A DNA stretch of 61,270 nt from CAYNWK01 sp964400875 (GTDB lineage Bacteria; Chloroflexota; Anaerolineae; Anaerolineales; UBA4823), in NCBI GenBank assembly GCA_964400875.1, contig CAYNWK010000009.1, positions 1-61,270 on the forward strand, written 5' to 3'. The notes below the pieces were generated by a model, which saw only the letters and a list, made by a program, of their open reading frames with translations, had not been told where the DNA came from and searched no databases. Position numbers and translations under genes: made by a program. Shown here piece by piece: positions 34,014 to 41,480 of the stretch. The stretch's first letter is position 1. Every line of letters starts with the position of its first letter.

Positions 34014-35429
34014 TCAAGATTTCACCTGGGGATTTCCGCCTTTAGAGGTCGAGAACGACTCGGGAAGCGCCAATACGAAGAGCAGGATGACGCTTGGCCA
34101 GAGGTGCAGGAAAAGGCGGGGGGGTGGGTCTTCCAGCTGCCAATCGAGGGGGTGAGGGGTCAACAGGAAGATAAAAAAGTACCCAACCAGCACGATGAGC
34201 AGCGCCCCGGCAATAACCTGGAATCCCGGTCTGCGCAGCGCTTTTATACGCCAGCCAAGGATTAACAGATAGATAGGGATCAAGATGAGCGGGGTAGAAG
34301 TCTTTACGTCCAGGCGAACTAGCTGGTAGAGTAGCCTTTTCAGGATCTGCCAGTAGCTGGTTGGATCGACCAGACGGGCGAGGGTTCTAGCATCTTGACC
34401 GGCGAGCAGGTCGTTGGGCGGCGCGTAAACGATTTTGAAGATCACAACGACCACCAGCACCGGCGCGGCTCCTGCGGCAAATTGCAGGGTAGCTTTCACT
34501 GCCGCACTTCGTCCACTCCGAGACCAACAAACCAGCAGCAGCGTCAAGCCCAGCGCAGTGCAGATCAGCCAGCCTTCATTCTTTGTCCAAGCCGCCAGTC
34601 CGGCGAAAAAACCGGCCAGAACCAGCGCCCGATATTGGGAAACCGAGTTCTCCGAAGCCAGCAGGATCAGGACGCCGGCCGCGAGCATGTAGAAACCGGT
34701 GGGTACATCAGCGATTTGGGCTGCGCTGTAAACAGTAAAAGCCGTGGCGCTGACCAGCACAAGCCCCCCAATCAAGGCATACACACCGCCACGCAGGACC
34801 CGGATTGCAGCCACGAGCAGGATAATCGTTGCGCTGAAGAAAGCCAGGGCAACCAGCCAGCTGCCGTAAAGGCTCTCCTTGCCGGCAAAGCTCCACAGCC
34901 GGCTTACACTGGCAGGGATCAACAGCGGATAATCCCCGTGAAAGAGCAAGGGTGAAAATGTGTTGCGCCAGTGTTCTCCACCGCGGTAGAGGAAACGCGC
35001 CGCCAGGTTCCAGATCGCCCAAGCATCCCAATTGCCGTGCTGTTGAGTGAGAGACCGCAAGGTAAAGTTGATGAACGCCAAGGCAGAAATTAACCAGAAG
35101 GACAGCATCAAGAATACCGGAAGTTTCTGAAATGAGCCGTTTTGGGAGGGAATCTCGGCCATCCGGTAGCGGCTGAATTTGAGATAACCGCCCAGACCAA
35201 TGATGATCGAAAGTTCCCCGAGTGCAAATAGCCAAGGGCGGGGCGCGGCAAGCGGCATCCAGAGGAAGTAATTGATGGAAGTAACGCCCAATCCGGCGCC
35301 CAGGGCTAAGGGTAGGCGCAGCCAGAATACTTCGCTGCGCCTGCCTGGTCGGGGTTGGGCAATGGTAACGGTCAGCCAGCCGATCAACAGCGCCGCACCA
35401 ATCCCCAAAAACATGCGTATGGTAGTCAT
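34014..35429 (-). CDS. Polytopic membrane protein, GT-C glycosyltransferase-like
   Basis: A 471-residue protein with about 11-12 hydrophobic segments. After the first segments a loop contains NWDAWAIWNLAARFLYRGGEHWRN and later HGDYPLLIPASVSRLW, the Asp/Glu-containing loop pattern of GT-C lipid-linked sugar transferases and related PMT/ArnT-like proteins. The function is inferred from topology and this loop only. It overlaps the preceding gene by 4 bases (ATGA). It may participate in cell-envelope glycosylation. Confidence 0.7.
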   Translation of the reverse strand: MTTIRMFLGIGAALLIGWLTVTIAQPRPGRRSEVFWLRLPLALGAGLGVTSINYFLWMPLAAPRPWLFALGELSIIIGLGGYLKFSRYRMAEIPSQNGSFQKLPVFLMLSFWLISALAFINFTLRSLTQQHGNWDAWAIWNLAARFLYRGGEHWRNTFSPLLFHGDYPLLIPASVSRLWSFAGKESLYGSWLVALAFFSATIILLVAAIRVLRGGVYALIGGLVLVSATAFTVYSAAQIADVPTGFYMLAAGVLILLASENSVSQYRALVLAGFFAGLAAWTKNEGWLICTALGLTLLLVCWSRSGRSAAVKATLQFAAGAAPVLVVVVIFKIVYAPPNDLLAGQDARTLARLVDPTSYWQILKRLLYQLVRLDVKTSTPLILIPIYLLILGWRIKALRRPGFQVIAGALLIVLVGYFFIFLLTPHPLDWQLEDPPPRLFLHLWPSVILLFVLALPESFSTSKGGNPQVKS

Positions 35430-35851
35430 AGACTGGGTTCGGGGCTGAGCAAGTAGGCGCCGGTGCCACAATCCAAACGCACTGCGAGTCCTAACGCTGC
35501 GATCTGCTCTGGAGCTTTCGGGGATGGGAAGAATCCGGCGATCACCGGGCGATCCGTCTCGTTTGCTACCAAGACAGGCGCTAATGTGTATTGGGTGAGC
35601 AGATAGTATTCCGTGTACTGGTCTGGGTCAACGCCTGCCGCAAAACCGATGGTCTCGTTTGCATCAAGCTGTTTTCGAAGACAGTCGAACCGCCTTTCGT
35701 AACGGGTGAGTGGATCCGTAGGAATTCCGCCGGATTCGACTACCTTCTGCAGGGTATCGATCGGTTTAAGCCATACAGTCAACCGGAATCCAGCCAACCC
35801 GGCGATGAACACGATCAACCAAAGGCCAATTTTCTTGCGTTTGTCTATCAT
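35426..35851 (-). CDS. Single-pass membrane-anchored hypothetical protein
   Basis: A 141-residue protein with a short basic N-terminus (MIDKRKK), one membrane segment (about 8-26), and an extracytoplasmic domain containing two cysteines (FDCLRK and RLDCGTG) that may form a disulfide. I do not recognise a family. ATG 35851 is preferred; TGGTACGAT, an extended -10, sits 10 bases upstream on the minus strand (35861-35869), implying a nearly leaderless mRNA. It precedes and overlaps the GT-C-like gene. Confidence 0.72.
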   Translation of the reverse strand: MIDKRKKIGLWLIVFIAGLAGFRLTVWLKPIDTLQKVVESGGIPTDPLTRYERRFDCLRKQLDANETIGFAAGVDPDQYTEYYLLTQYTLAPVLVANETDRPVIAGFFPSPKAPEQIAALGLAVRLDCGTGAYLLSPEPSL

Positions 35852-36187
35852 CGATGCGCAATCGTACCATGATGTATGGTATAAATAGGCTCGTTCAGGG
35901 GGGTACCACGAAAATAAAAACATCCGTAAGAACAAAACGCGCGCAGAACTGAATTGAAAATGGGTACAAACTTGATTTTAATTAAGAGATACGCAATTGG
36001 TGGGAGTAGCGGGGTGTTTGGGCGGTTGGGCGATTGCATCTGCCCTGTTATCGAAGTCACTGTCCCAAATAGTGAGGTCAAATCGTCTATTGGGATTGCC
36101 CCAGCTCCATGCGCGTGAAGCCCAATATATTTGGATTGAAGTGGTATGATTACTGGGGTTTAGGGCGTGACAAGGTTGGGAAATTTC
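35852..36187. other. 336-base intergenic region
   Basis: Divergent region between the membrane-anchored protein and the AIR-synthase-like gene. It contains the minus-strand extended -10 TGGTACGAT (35861-35869), an AT-rich stretch around 35925-35990, and the plus-strand extended -10 TGGTATGAT at 36142-36150, 38 bases before ATG 36188. I see no gene, tRNA or recognisable riboswitch in it. Confidence 0.5.
36142..36150 (+). promoter_or_regulatory. Extended -10 promoter of the AIR-synthase-like gene
   Basis: TGGTATGAT, a good extended -10 with no convincing -35. The same nine bases recur ahead of the gene at 44021. Confidence 0.45.
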
Positions 36188-37213
36188 ATGAAGGACGGTT
36201 CCTTTCCGGTAGGAAAGCTTCCACCACGTGTGCTGGCCGAGATGCTTTCTAAGGCGCCTGGCAAAGATCCACGCGTGATTCAGGGTCCGGGCATCGGAGT
36301 TGATTGCGCCGTGATCGATGCTGGCGAGCAACTGCTCGTTTTGAAAAGCGATCCGATTACATTTGTCACCGAAGAAATCGGCTGGTACCTTGTACAAATC
36401 AACGCCAACGACATTGCCACCGCTGGCGCGACGCCCCGCTGGTTGATGGTTACTGCGCTCCTGCCTGAGGGCGCCACAGATGAAGAATTCATCCAGAGCC
36501 TCAGCGGGCAGCTTTATCGAGCTTGCGAAGAGATCGGGGTCACCGTGATCGGCGGCCATACAGAAATTACAGCCGGCATTGAAAGGCCTATTTTGGTTGG
36601 AACGATGATTGGTGAAGTCATGCGAGATCGGCTGGTCAGCTCGCACGGCGCTCAACCAGGGGATCGGGTATTGCTGACCAAAGGGATCCCGATTGAAGCA
36701 ACCGCAATCCTGGCGCGGGAATTTGAGGCGGAACTGCGCACCACTTTGAGCGATGCGGAGCTTGCTCGAGCGGGTAATTTTCTATACCAGCCGGGCATCA
36801 GCGTTTTGCAGGATGCCCAGATCGCGGTGCAAGCAGGTAATATCACCGCAATGCACGATCCCACCGAAGGCGGTTTATTGGCAGCGCTTTGGGAGCTGGC
36901 AGAAGCCAGCGAGTGCACGTTAATCATCGATCGAGATTCCATTCCAGTTTATCCACTGGCTGCACGCATATGTTCGGCATTGGATCTCGACCCCTATGCT
37001 TCAATCGCTTCCGGCGCCCTTTTGCTGACCGTCCCGGAAGATGAGGCTGCGGCTGTAAAAACCGCGTTGGAAGCGGCGGGGATCGCCTGTACCGAGATCG
37101 GTCGCGTCGAGGCTGGCGCCTTCGCGGTGCGGTCGACTTTTATTGCCGGAGGTAAACATCACCTCTTGCCGCGTCCGGAACGTGATGAGATAACCAAGCT
37201 TCTTGAAGCGTAA
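36188..37213 (+). CDS. AIR synthase-related protein (HypE/ThiL/PurM superfamily)
   Basis: A 341-residue protein with the PurM-like fold: an N-terminal ATP-binding half with GIGVDCAVIDAGEQLLVLKSDPITF and INANDIATAGATPRWL, and a C-terminal half with HDPTEGGLLAALWELAEAS. It lacks the C-terminal Cys tail of HypE and the Cys/Sec active-site loop of SelD, so it is probably neither a hydrogenase maturase nor selenophosphate synthase. Stand-alone members have no assigned reaction. GTG 36167 is an alternative start. No hyp or purine genes are nearby. Confidence 0.82.
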   Translation: MKDGSFPVGKLPPRVLAEMLSKAPGKDPRVIQGPGIGVDCAVIDAGEQLLVLKSDPITFVTEEIGWYLVQINANDIATAGATPRWLMVTALLPEGATDEEFIQSLSGQLYRACEEIGVTVIGGHTEITAGIERPILVGTMIGEVMRDRLVSSHGAQPGDRVLLTKGIPIEATAILAREFEAELRTTLSDAELARAGNFLYQPGISVLQDAQIAVQAGNITAMHDPTEGGLLAALWELAEASECTLIIDRDSIPVYPLAARICSALDLDPYASIASGALLLTVPEDEAAAVKTALEAAGIACTEIGRVEAGAFAVRSTFIAGGKHHLLPRPERDEITKLLEA

Positions 37214-37251
37214 CGTTTATTGCATATTTGCGTTCATAAGGGTAGAATTCG

Positions 37252-37815
37252 ATGCCGCAATGGCAGGAATTGAACGACGATCAATTAATTGATCGGACAC
37301 AGCAAGGCGAATTAGGCGCATTTGGTGTCCTCTACGAACGCCACGTGCAGAGCGTTTATCGCTTTCTGTATGTCCGTATGAATGATCGTCTGGACGCAGA
37401 AGATCTAACTGAGGAGGTTTTCTTACGAGTTTGGCGGTCGATCGATAACTACCAAACCCGAGGTGTGCCATTCCTGGCGTTTCTGTTTCGCGTGGCGCGT
37501 AACGCCTTGATCGATCATTACAGGGCCTCTTCAAACCGCAATCAAGAAGTGGACCTGGAGGAAAGCCCGCTCCCGGATAGCGGGGTCGATCCAAGCGAGA
37601 GAGTATTTACCAATTTGGAACATCAGCGGATCAAAGAGGTTATGGATCGGTTGTCGGATGATTATCGTGACGTGCTGGCGCTGCGCTTCTTTAGTGGGCT
37701 CTCCTCCGGGGAGACAGCCAAGGTGATGGATCGCTCGACTGGCGCGGTAAGAGTGTTACAGCATAGGGCCTTGAACGCGCTAAGAGAGTTGCTGGATGAA
37801 GGGACGAGGCATTAA
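37252..37815 (+). CDS. ECF-type RNA polymerase sigma factor
   Basis: A 187-residue sigma-70-family factor with region 2 (LYERHVQSVYRFLYVRM to DLTEEVFLRVWRSI) and region 4 (LSDDYRDVLALRFFSGLSSGETAKVM, a helix-turn-helix), joined by a short linker; regions 1 and 3 are missing, as in ECF factors. The next gene starts 2 bases downstream and encodes a membrane protein that could be its anti-sigma partner. The region just upstream (37214-37251) is only 38 bases long. Confidence 0.95.
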   Translation: MPQWQELNDDQLIDRTQQGELGAFGVLYERHVQSVYRFLYVRMNDRLDAEDLTEEVFLRVWRSIDNYQTRGVPFLAFLFRVARNALIDHYRASSNRNQEVDLEESPLPDSGVDPSERVFTNLEHQRIKEVMDRLSDDYRDVLALRFFSGLSSGETAKVMDRSTGAVRVLQHRALNALRELLDEGTRH

Positions 37816-37817
37816 CC

Positions 37818-39098
37818 ATGCCGGCTGATCGAGAACGGATTGAATTGATCGTCCAGCAAGGGCTGGAAGCTATCCGGGAGGATGGAAAATCCCTGGAGAG
37901 TTTCCTGTCCGGTTTTCCCGATCTGGCTGACGAATTACGCCCCAGCTTAGAGACAGCCTTATGGCTGCAACAAAATCAAACGGCGCTGGATGCCAGCGAA
38001 ACCTTTGTCCAATCATCTAAGGCGCGCCTCCTGGAGCAGATCACAGCCGAGAGCAGCGCGGCTGCTCAGAACTCTGCAAGCAGCTTCTCCTGGCGAGTTT
38101 TCTGGGATAACCTGCGAAGTTGGCGCTTCGCCTACCAGCTGGCCCTGGCATTGTTAATCATCGTTAGTCTGATCCTGACCAGCTCCGGGGTCGCGTTGGC
38201 TGCCAGGAATACGATCCCAGGGGATACGCTCTACCCGGTGAAACGATTCGAGGAAAAGCTGCAGTTGGCTTTCTCACTTTCACCGGATAGGGATCTACGC
38301 CTGATGATGGAGTTCGCCGAGCGACGTGTTTTAGAGATGCAAGAACTTGTCCTCCGGGATAGGTTGGCGTACCTGGATACCACCCAGGAGAGCCACAGCG
38401 ACCTAATCGCGAAAGGCCTAGAACTGCTTCGTCGCCTCGCTCAAACCGATCCTGCCCGGGCGCAACAGCTAACCCGCGAGATGACCGATTCGTTAGCTGG
38501 GCAGATGGCGGTGCTGAGTAGTTTGTTCGGATCAACCCCAGAATTTGCTCAAGGAACCATTGAAACTGCTCTGGCTGAAGTCAACGCAGCGCTGGGAGCC
38601 AGCCAGGAGATAGGCGATGGGATCAGCCTGGAATCAAAGTCAACACCTACCCCGACGGCTTCGGCAACCCGGACTCGCGAGTCTAGTCCGACGGCGGCGC
38701 CGGTCCTTTCCTCCACGCCTACACCAACCCCTTCGAACTCACCCACCAGCGAGATTGTTGAAGTAATCGAAGACCCTGGAACCCCCACTCCCAACCCGAC
38801 CTCCGGTGTAGTCTCCTCGCCCACACCGGTAAAGACGAAAGGGGGCTCGGGTCCGAATCCTAGCCCGACCGCGACACCGACGAACACGCAGCTGCCGCCT
38901 GACCCTCCGGTGCTAACTGATACACCCGAAACACCTCTTCCAACCATACGTACCAAGCCGCCTGGACCGACCGCTCAGCCCACGCCGACCCAAGGCCCCA
39001 AGCCGACCAAGCCGGTCCCACCTACATCTACACCGAGGCCGACTCAGACTCCGCTACCCCCACCGACGCAAGGACCACACCCGACAGCTACCCCGTAA
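37818..39098 (+). CDS. DUF5667-type membrane protein, probable anti-sigma partner
   Basis: A 426-residue protein. The N-terminal 100 residues are cytoplasmic and helical, followed by one membrane segment (about 110-130, LALALLIIVSLILTSSGVAL). The next region reads PGDTLYPVKRFEEKLQLAFSLSPDRDLRLMMEFAERRVLEM, typical of DUF5667. The last 140 residues are an extended Thr/Pro-rich tail with dozens of TPTP-like units, probably cell-wall-spanning and possibly glycosylated. Because it follows the ECF sigma gene by 2 bases, it likely tethers or controls that factor; this is inference from context. Confidence 0.85.
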   Translation: MPADRERIELIVQQGLEAIREDGKSLESFLSGFPDLADELRPSLETALWLQQNQTALDASETFVQSSKARLLEQITAESSAAAQNSASSFSWRVFWDNLRSWRFAYQLALALLIIVSLILTSSGVALAARNTIPGDTLYPVKRFEEKLQLAFSLSPDRDLRLMMEFAERRVLEMQELVLRDRLAYLDTTQESHSDLIAKGLELLRRLAQTDPARAQQLTREMTDSLAGQMAVLSSLFGSTPEFAQGTIETALAEVNAALGASQEIGDGISLESKSTPTPTASATRTRESSPTAAPVLSSTPTPTPSNSPTSEIVEVIEDPGTPTPNPTSGVVSSPTPVKTKGGSGPNPSPTATPTNTQLPPDPPVLTDTPETPLPTIRTKPPGPTAQPTPTQGPKPTKPVPPTSTPRPTQTPLPPPTQGPHPTATP

Positions 39099-39191
39099 GG
39101 TTGCTGGGATAGCGCCTAGCGTGAATTGCTGTTCCCGGGTTCGGCGCAGGCGGGTCGAGGAACTTCTTTTTCAATTATCAACCATTCAGGA

Positions 39192-39304
39192 AAATAAAAC
39201 GCCGGGCAGGCGACCCGGCGGCGCCCAGAGTTACCCACTTACCGCTGCTTCCTCTCGGACCTGACGGAGTTCGCAGGTTTCTGCCGCGCCGGACCCACCC
39301 GGCG
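39192..39304 (-). ncRNA. ffs: Signal recognition particle RNA (small bacterial type)
   Basis: On the minus strand the domain IV signature GTCAGGTCCGAGAGGAAGCA followed by GC is nearly identical to the 4.5S consensus. The 5' end CGCCGGG (39304 downward) pairs with CCCGGCG ending at 39200, closing a rod-like RNA of about 105 bases. The run TTTTATTTT directly after it (39199-39192) makes the RNA stem double as terminator. It encodes the RNA scaffold for Ffh in co-translational membrane targeting. Confidence 0.93.
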
Positions 39305-39310
39305 AGCCCG

Positions 39311-39339
39311 AGGATACCGCAGGTGATGGGTGGTGTCAA
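39311..39339 (-). promoter_or_regulatory. Sigma-70 promoter of the SRP RNA
   Basis: TTGACA (39334-39339) and TATCCT (39311-39316) are separated by exactly 17 bases, and the expected start at about 39304 coincides with the folded 5' end of the RNA. The -35 box lies across the end of the small membrane-protein gene. Confidence 0.75.
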
Positions 39340-39575
39340 TCTTTCTTTTTATACCTGGCGTTAATCAGCACGCCGCTGACAATAATAATTACCAGCACGG
39401 AGGCACCCAGGATGATATCCAAGTTGCTGCTGCCGCGTTCCAAGGCAGCGGCGGAAGGCCCGCGGGTCGGGGTTGGATCCTGAGCCAGAGCAGGGGAAAC
39501 TTGGATCAGCGCTGACCAGGATACGATGTAAATGAGGATAACGGAGCGGCGAAGTTTTTCAAGCATGGCGACCAT
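39336..39575 (-). CDS. Small secreted/membrane protein at the end of the cytochrome operon
   Basis: A 79-residue protein (ATG 39575, or 39566 as an alternative). A signal peptide-like segment ends in SPALAQ, then a Thr/Pro/Ser linker, one membrane segment (LDIILGASVLVIIIVSGVLI) and the basic tail NARYKKKD. It is the last gene after the cytochrome c genes and may be a small accessory subunit or an unrelated anchor. There is no heme motif. A 186-base leader with GC hairpins separates it from the cytochrome gene upstream. Confidence 0.65.
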   Translation of the reverse strand: MVAMLEKLRRSVILIYIVSWSALIQVSPALAQDPTPTRGPSAAALERGSSNLDIILGASVLVIIIVSGVLINARYKKKD

Positions 39576-39689
39576 CCGTCTGCCAGCCGTGCTATGTGGA
39601 TGAGGCTATCCTTCCAGACTGGCTATTTATTTTACCTTCGCAAGAGGAAAATTGGGCATCTTCTGGATTCAGACACTCGCAGGGTTAAA

Positions 39690-39760
39690 CATGTTGACCC
39701 GGGCAATCGGTGTGAATCCAGATCGCCCGGGGCCTCAGTGGGGGGCCGAAGTCGGCAGGG
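39690..39760 (-). promoter_or_regulatory. Hairpin-rich leader or terminator after the diheme cytochrome gene
   Basis: CCCGGGCAAT and ATCGCCCGGG pair over nine of ten positions around a 14-base loop; a second stem is formed by GGCC and GGCC beside it. There is no U-run on either strand. It can be a factor-dependent terminator for the cytochrome mRNA or a structured leader for the small gene at 39575. Confidence 0.4.
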
Positions 39761-39761
39761 A

Positions 39762-40595
39762 TTATCGATTTCTAAGCGAATAGTAAGCGGCGCCGCCGAT
39801 TAAAACCACGGCGATAATCGCCAATAATACCAAGGTCTGCGGGCTCAGTCCTTCGTTAGTGTTTGCGACTGGCGTTGGGGCGGCAGCTGTCACCGTAGGG
39901 GGATTTTCCTGGGTAGACCAAGTTAGGATATAAGCCACCAGGTTATCGATATCATCGTTGGTAAGTGGTCCGCCATTGTCCTGGCTCCAGGCGGGCATCA
40001 CCGATCCGGAGACGCCTCGTGAAATTGTCGCCTGGATCTGTAAATCAGGGCGAATGGAAGGCCAATCCTTGTTTAAGGTGGCGCCTATCCGGCCACGCCC
40101 TTCCGCTCCATGGCAAACCTGACAGTTATGTTCATACAGCACTGCCCCGTCGTTTGGATCCCCGCTCACGTCCGGCGGGGGCGTCAGGGCGGCGCGGGGC
40201 AGCGCAGTGGAGGTGGGCAGGATCAGAATCTCTCCGTTGGTTTCCCAACTGAGGATGTAGGCTACCAGGGCATCGATCTCGTCCTGGGTGAGCGGGCCCC
40301 CGTTGTCCTGGCTCCAGGCGGGCATCACCGATCCGGAGACGCCTCGCGAAATGGTCGCCTCGATCTGCAGGTCCGGACGGATGGAGGGCCAATCCTTGTC
40401 TAAGGTGGCGCCTATCCGGCCGCGCCCTTCAGGACCATGGCAAACCAGGCAGTTTTCGTTGTACAGCAGGGCGCCTTCCTGAAGGGTTTCTTCGTCTGTC
40501 CCTTCTTGGGCCATTCCAGGGGCGAGCCATAATAAGGTCAGCCCCAGCACGAAGATCAGGAGCCAGCTGATGTTCCTTGGGCGGTGTAAGCGCAT
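39762..40595 (-). CDS. Membrane-anchored diheme cytochrome c with duplicated domains
   Basis: A 277-residue protein with a signal peptide (about 10-29, ending APGMAQ), two class I cytochrome c domains, a Pro/Thr/Ala linker, and a C-terminal membrane anchor (about 253-272). Heme motifs are CLVCH (Cys49, Cys52, His53) and CQVCH (Cys158, Cys161, His162); Met91 and Met200 (SVMPAW) are the likely axial ligands. The offset is exactly 109 residues throughout, and the two domains are nearly identical, so this is a recent internal duplication. It likely receives electrons from the bc-type complex encoded upstream. Confidence 0.93.
   Translation of the reverse strand: MRLHRPRNISWLLIFVLGLTLLWLAPGMAQEGTDEETLQEGALLYNENCLVCHGPEGRGRIGATLDKDWPSIRPDLQIEATISRGVSGSVMPAWSQDNGGPLTQDEIDALVAYILSWETNGEILILPTSTALPRAALTPPPDVSGDPNDGAVLYEHNCQVCHGAEGRGRIGATLNKDWPSIRPDLQIQATISRGVSGSVMPAWSQDNGGPLTNDDIDNLVAYILTWSTQENPPTVTAAAPTPVANTNEGLSPQTLVLLAIIAVVLIGGAAYYSLRNR
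39924..40109 (-). repeat. Direct repeat within the diheme cytochrome gene, unit 2
   Basis: Encodes residues 163-224. Almost identical to unit 1 at 40251-40436, at an offset of exactly 327 bases. Confidence 0.85.
40251..40436 (-). repeat. Direct repeat within the diheme cytochrome gene, unit 1
   Basis: Encodes residues 54-115. Differs from unit 2 mostly at third codon positions and a few residues (D/N, E/Q, Q/N). The pair marks a recent in-frame duplication. Confidence 0.85.
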
Positions 40596-40610
40596 GTTCT
40601 CCCCAGTGGG

Positions 40611-41420
40611 TTATTCGTGGGCAAGTAAGAACGCAACCAGATCGTCCAATTCTTGCTGGCTTAGGGTTTCGCCAAAAGTTTGCGGCATGACGTTCTCCGG
40701 GAATCCTTCGACGACGTAATTATTGGGGCTCAAGACGGATTCTCGAATGTATTCTTCAGCCGTTTTGCCATCAATGCGTGTGGCGGCTACCGTGCCGATG
40801 TTGGTCAAGACTGGGCCAACTGTACCCGCGCTGAGACCTTCGATGGTATGGCATCCAGTGCAGCCGCTGTTAAGGAAAACCAGCTCGCCGCGTGCCACGG
40901 GGTCTTGCAAATCTTCAGGGCTAACCGTGGGCGTGGGCAACTCTGCTAGCTCGGCCTGTTCGAGGGCGGTGGCTTCCCAGTTGGTCACGAACTTGGCAAT
41001 GGAGCGGATTTGGTCCTGCCGCAAGGGACCACCAAGCTGGTCAGACCACGCAGGCATGGCCGGTTTGCCCTGCCCGGCGTATTGATCTGGGCGGGTAGAA
41101 GTCAGTCGGCCGCTGGAAACGGTGGCGACGATGTAATCCTCCAGCGAGCCGCTCCAGCCGACCTCATCCAGGCGGTTGGTGAAGAAGTTGCGGTCGTTGA
41201 GTGGAGGGCATAATCCCGGGATGCCTTCACCTTTTAAGCCGTGGCAGCCGCTGCAGTTATTTTCGAACAAGGCGGCGCCAACTTCGATGTCCTGAGCCAA
41301 CTGCACTTCGGCAAACCGGGCCATGCGCTGTTCTTCGTTAAGGCCGTAGACAATGATCAGCACACCGGTCAGGGTGACGAGGATGGTGCCCAAAAGTATT
41401 TCCAATTGGATGCGCGTCAT
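40611..41420 (-). CDS. Membrane-anchored diheme cytochrome c
   Basis: A 269-residue protein with an uncleaved N-terminal anchor (about 6-27) and two cytochrome c domains. Heme motifs are CSGCH (Cys56, Cys59, His60) and CTGCH (Cys187, Cys190, His191); Met122 (PAMPAW) and Met245 (NVMPQTF) are likely sixth ligands. The two domains are only distantly alike, unlike those of the next cytochrome gene. It lies between the cytochrome b gene and the duplicated-domain cytochrome, and probably acts as the c1-like subunit of the quinol-oxidising complex. Confidence 0.94.
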   Translation of the reverse strand: MTRIQLEILLGTILVTLTGVLIIVYGLNEEQRMARFAEVQLAQDIEVGAALFENNCSGCHGLKGEGIPGLCPPLNDRNFFTNRLDEVGWSGSLEDYIVATVSSGRLTSTRPDQYAGQGKPAMPAWSDQLGGPLRQDQIRSIAKFVTNWEATALEQAELAELPTPTVSPEDLQDPVARGELVFLNSGCTGCHTIEGLSAGTVGPVLTNIGTVAATRIDGKTAEEYIRESVLSPNNYVVEGFPENVMPQTFGETLSQQELDDLVAFLLAHE

Positions 41421-41480
41421 AATGAAGAACTGCTCTCCTTTTCCGTTGAAGCGATGCGTAATGGGAGTGAGCCCAAATCG

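Noticed and set aside
34395..34955. 186-residue open frame antisense to the GT-C-like membrane protein
   Set aside because: Low-complexity Gln/Arg-rich translation with no ribosome-binding site; the sense strand has a clear membrane-protein pattern.
36188..37213. Selenophosphate synthetase (selD), which would fit the selenoprotein
   Set aside because: The protein lacks the N-terminal Cys/Sec-containing loop and Lys of SelD and looks like a general AIR-synthase-related protein.
38630..39098. Thr/Pro repeats of the DUF5667 protein as a tandem-repeat array
   Set aside because: The codons are irregular and units vary; this is low-complexity linker sequence, not a DNA repeat array or CRISPR.
39594..39761. 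Cobalamin or other known riboswitch in the structured leader
   Set aside because: No match to the B12-box, TPP, SAM or c-di-GMP cores that I could see; only simple hairpins.
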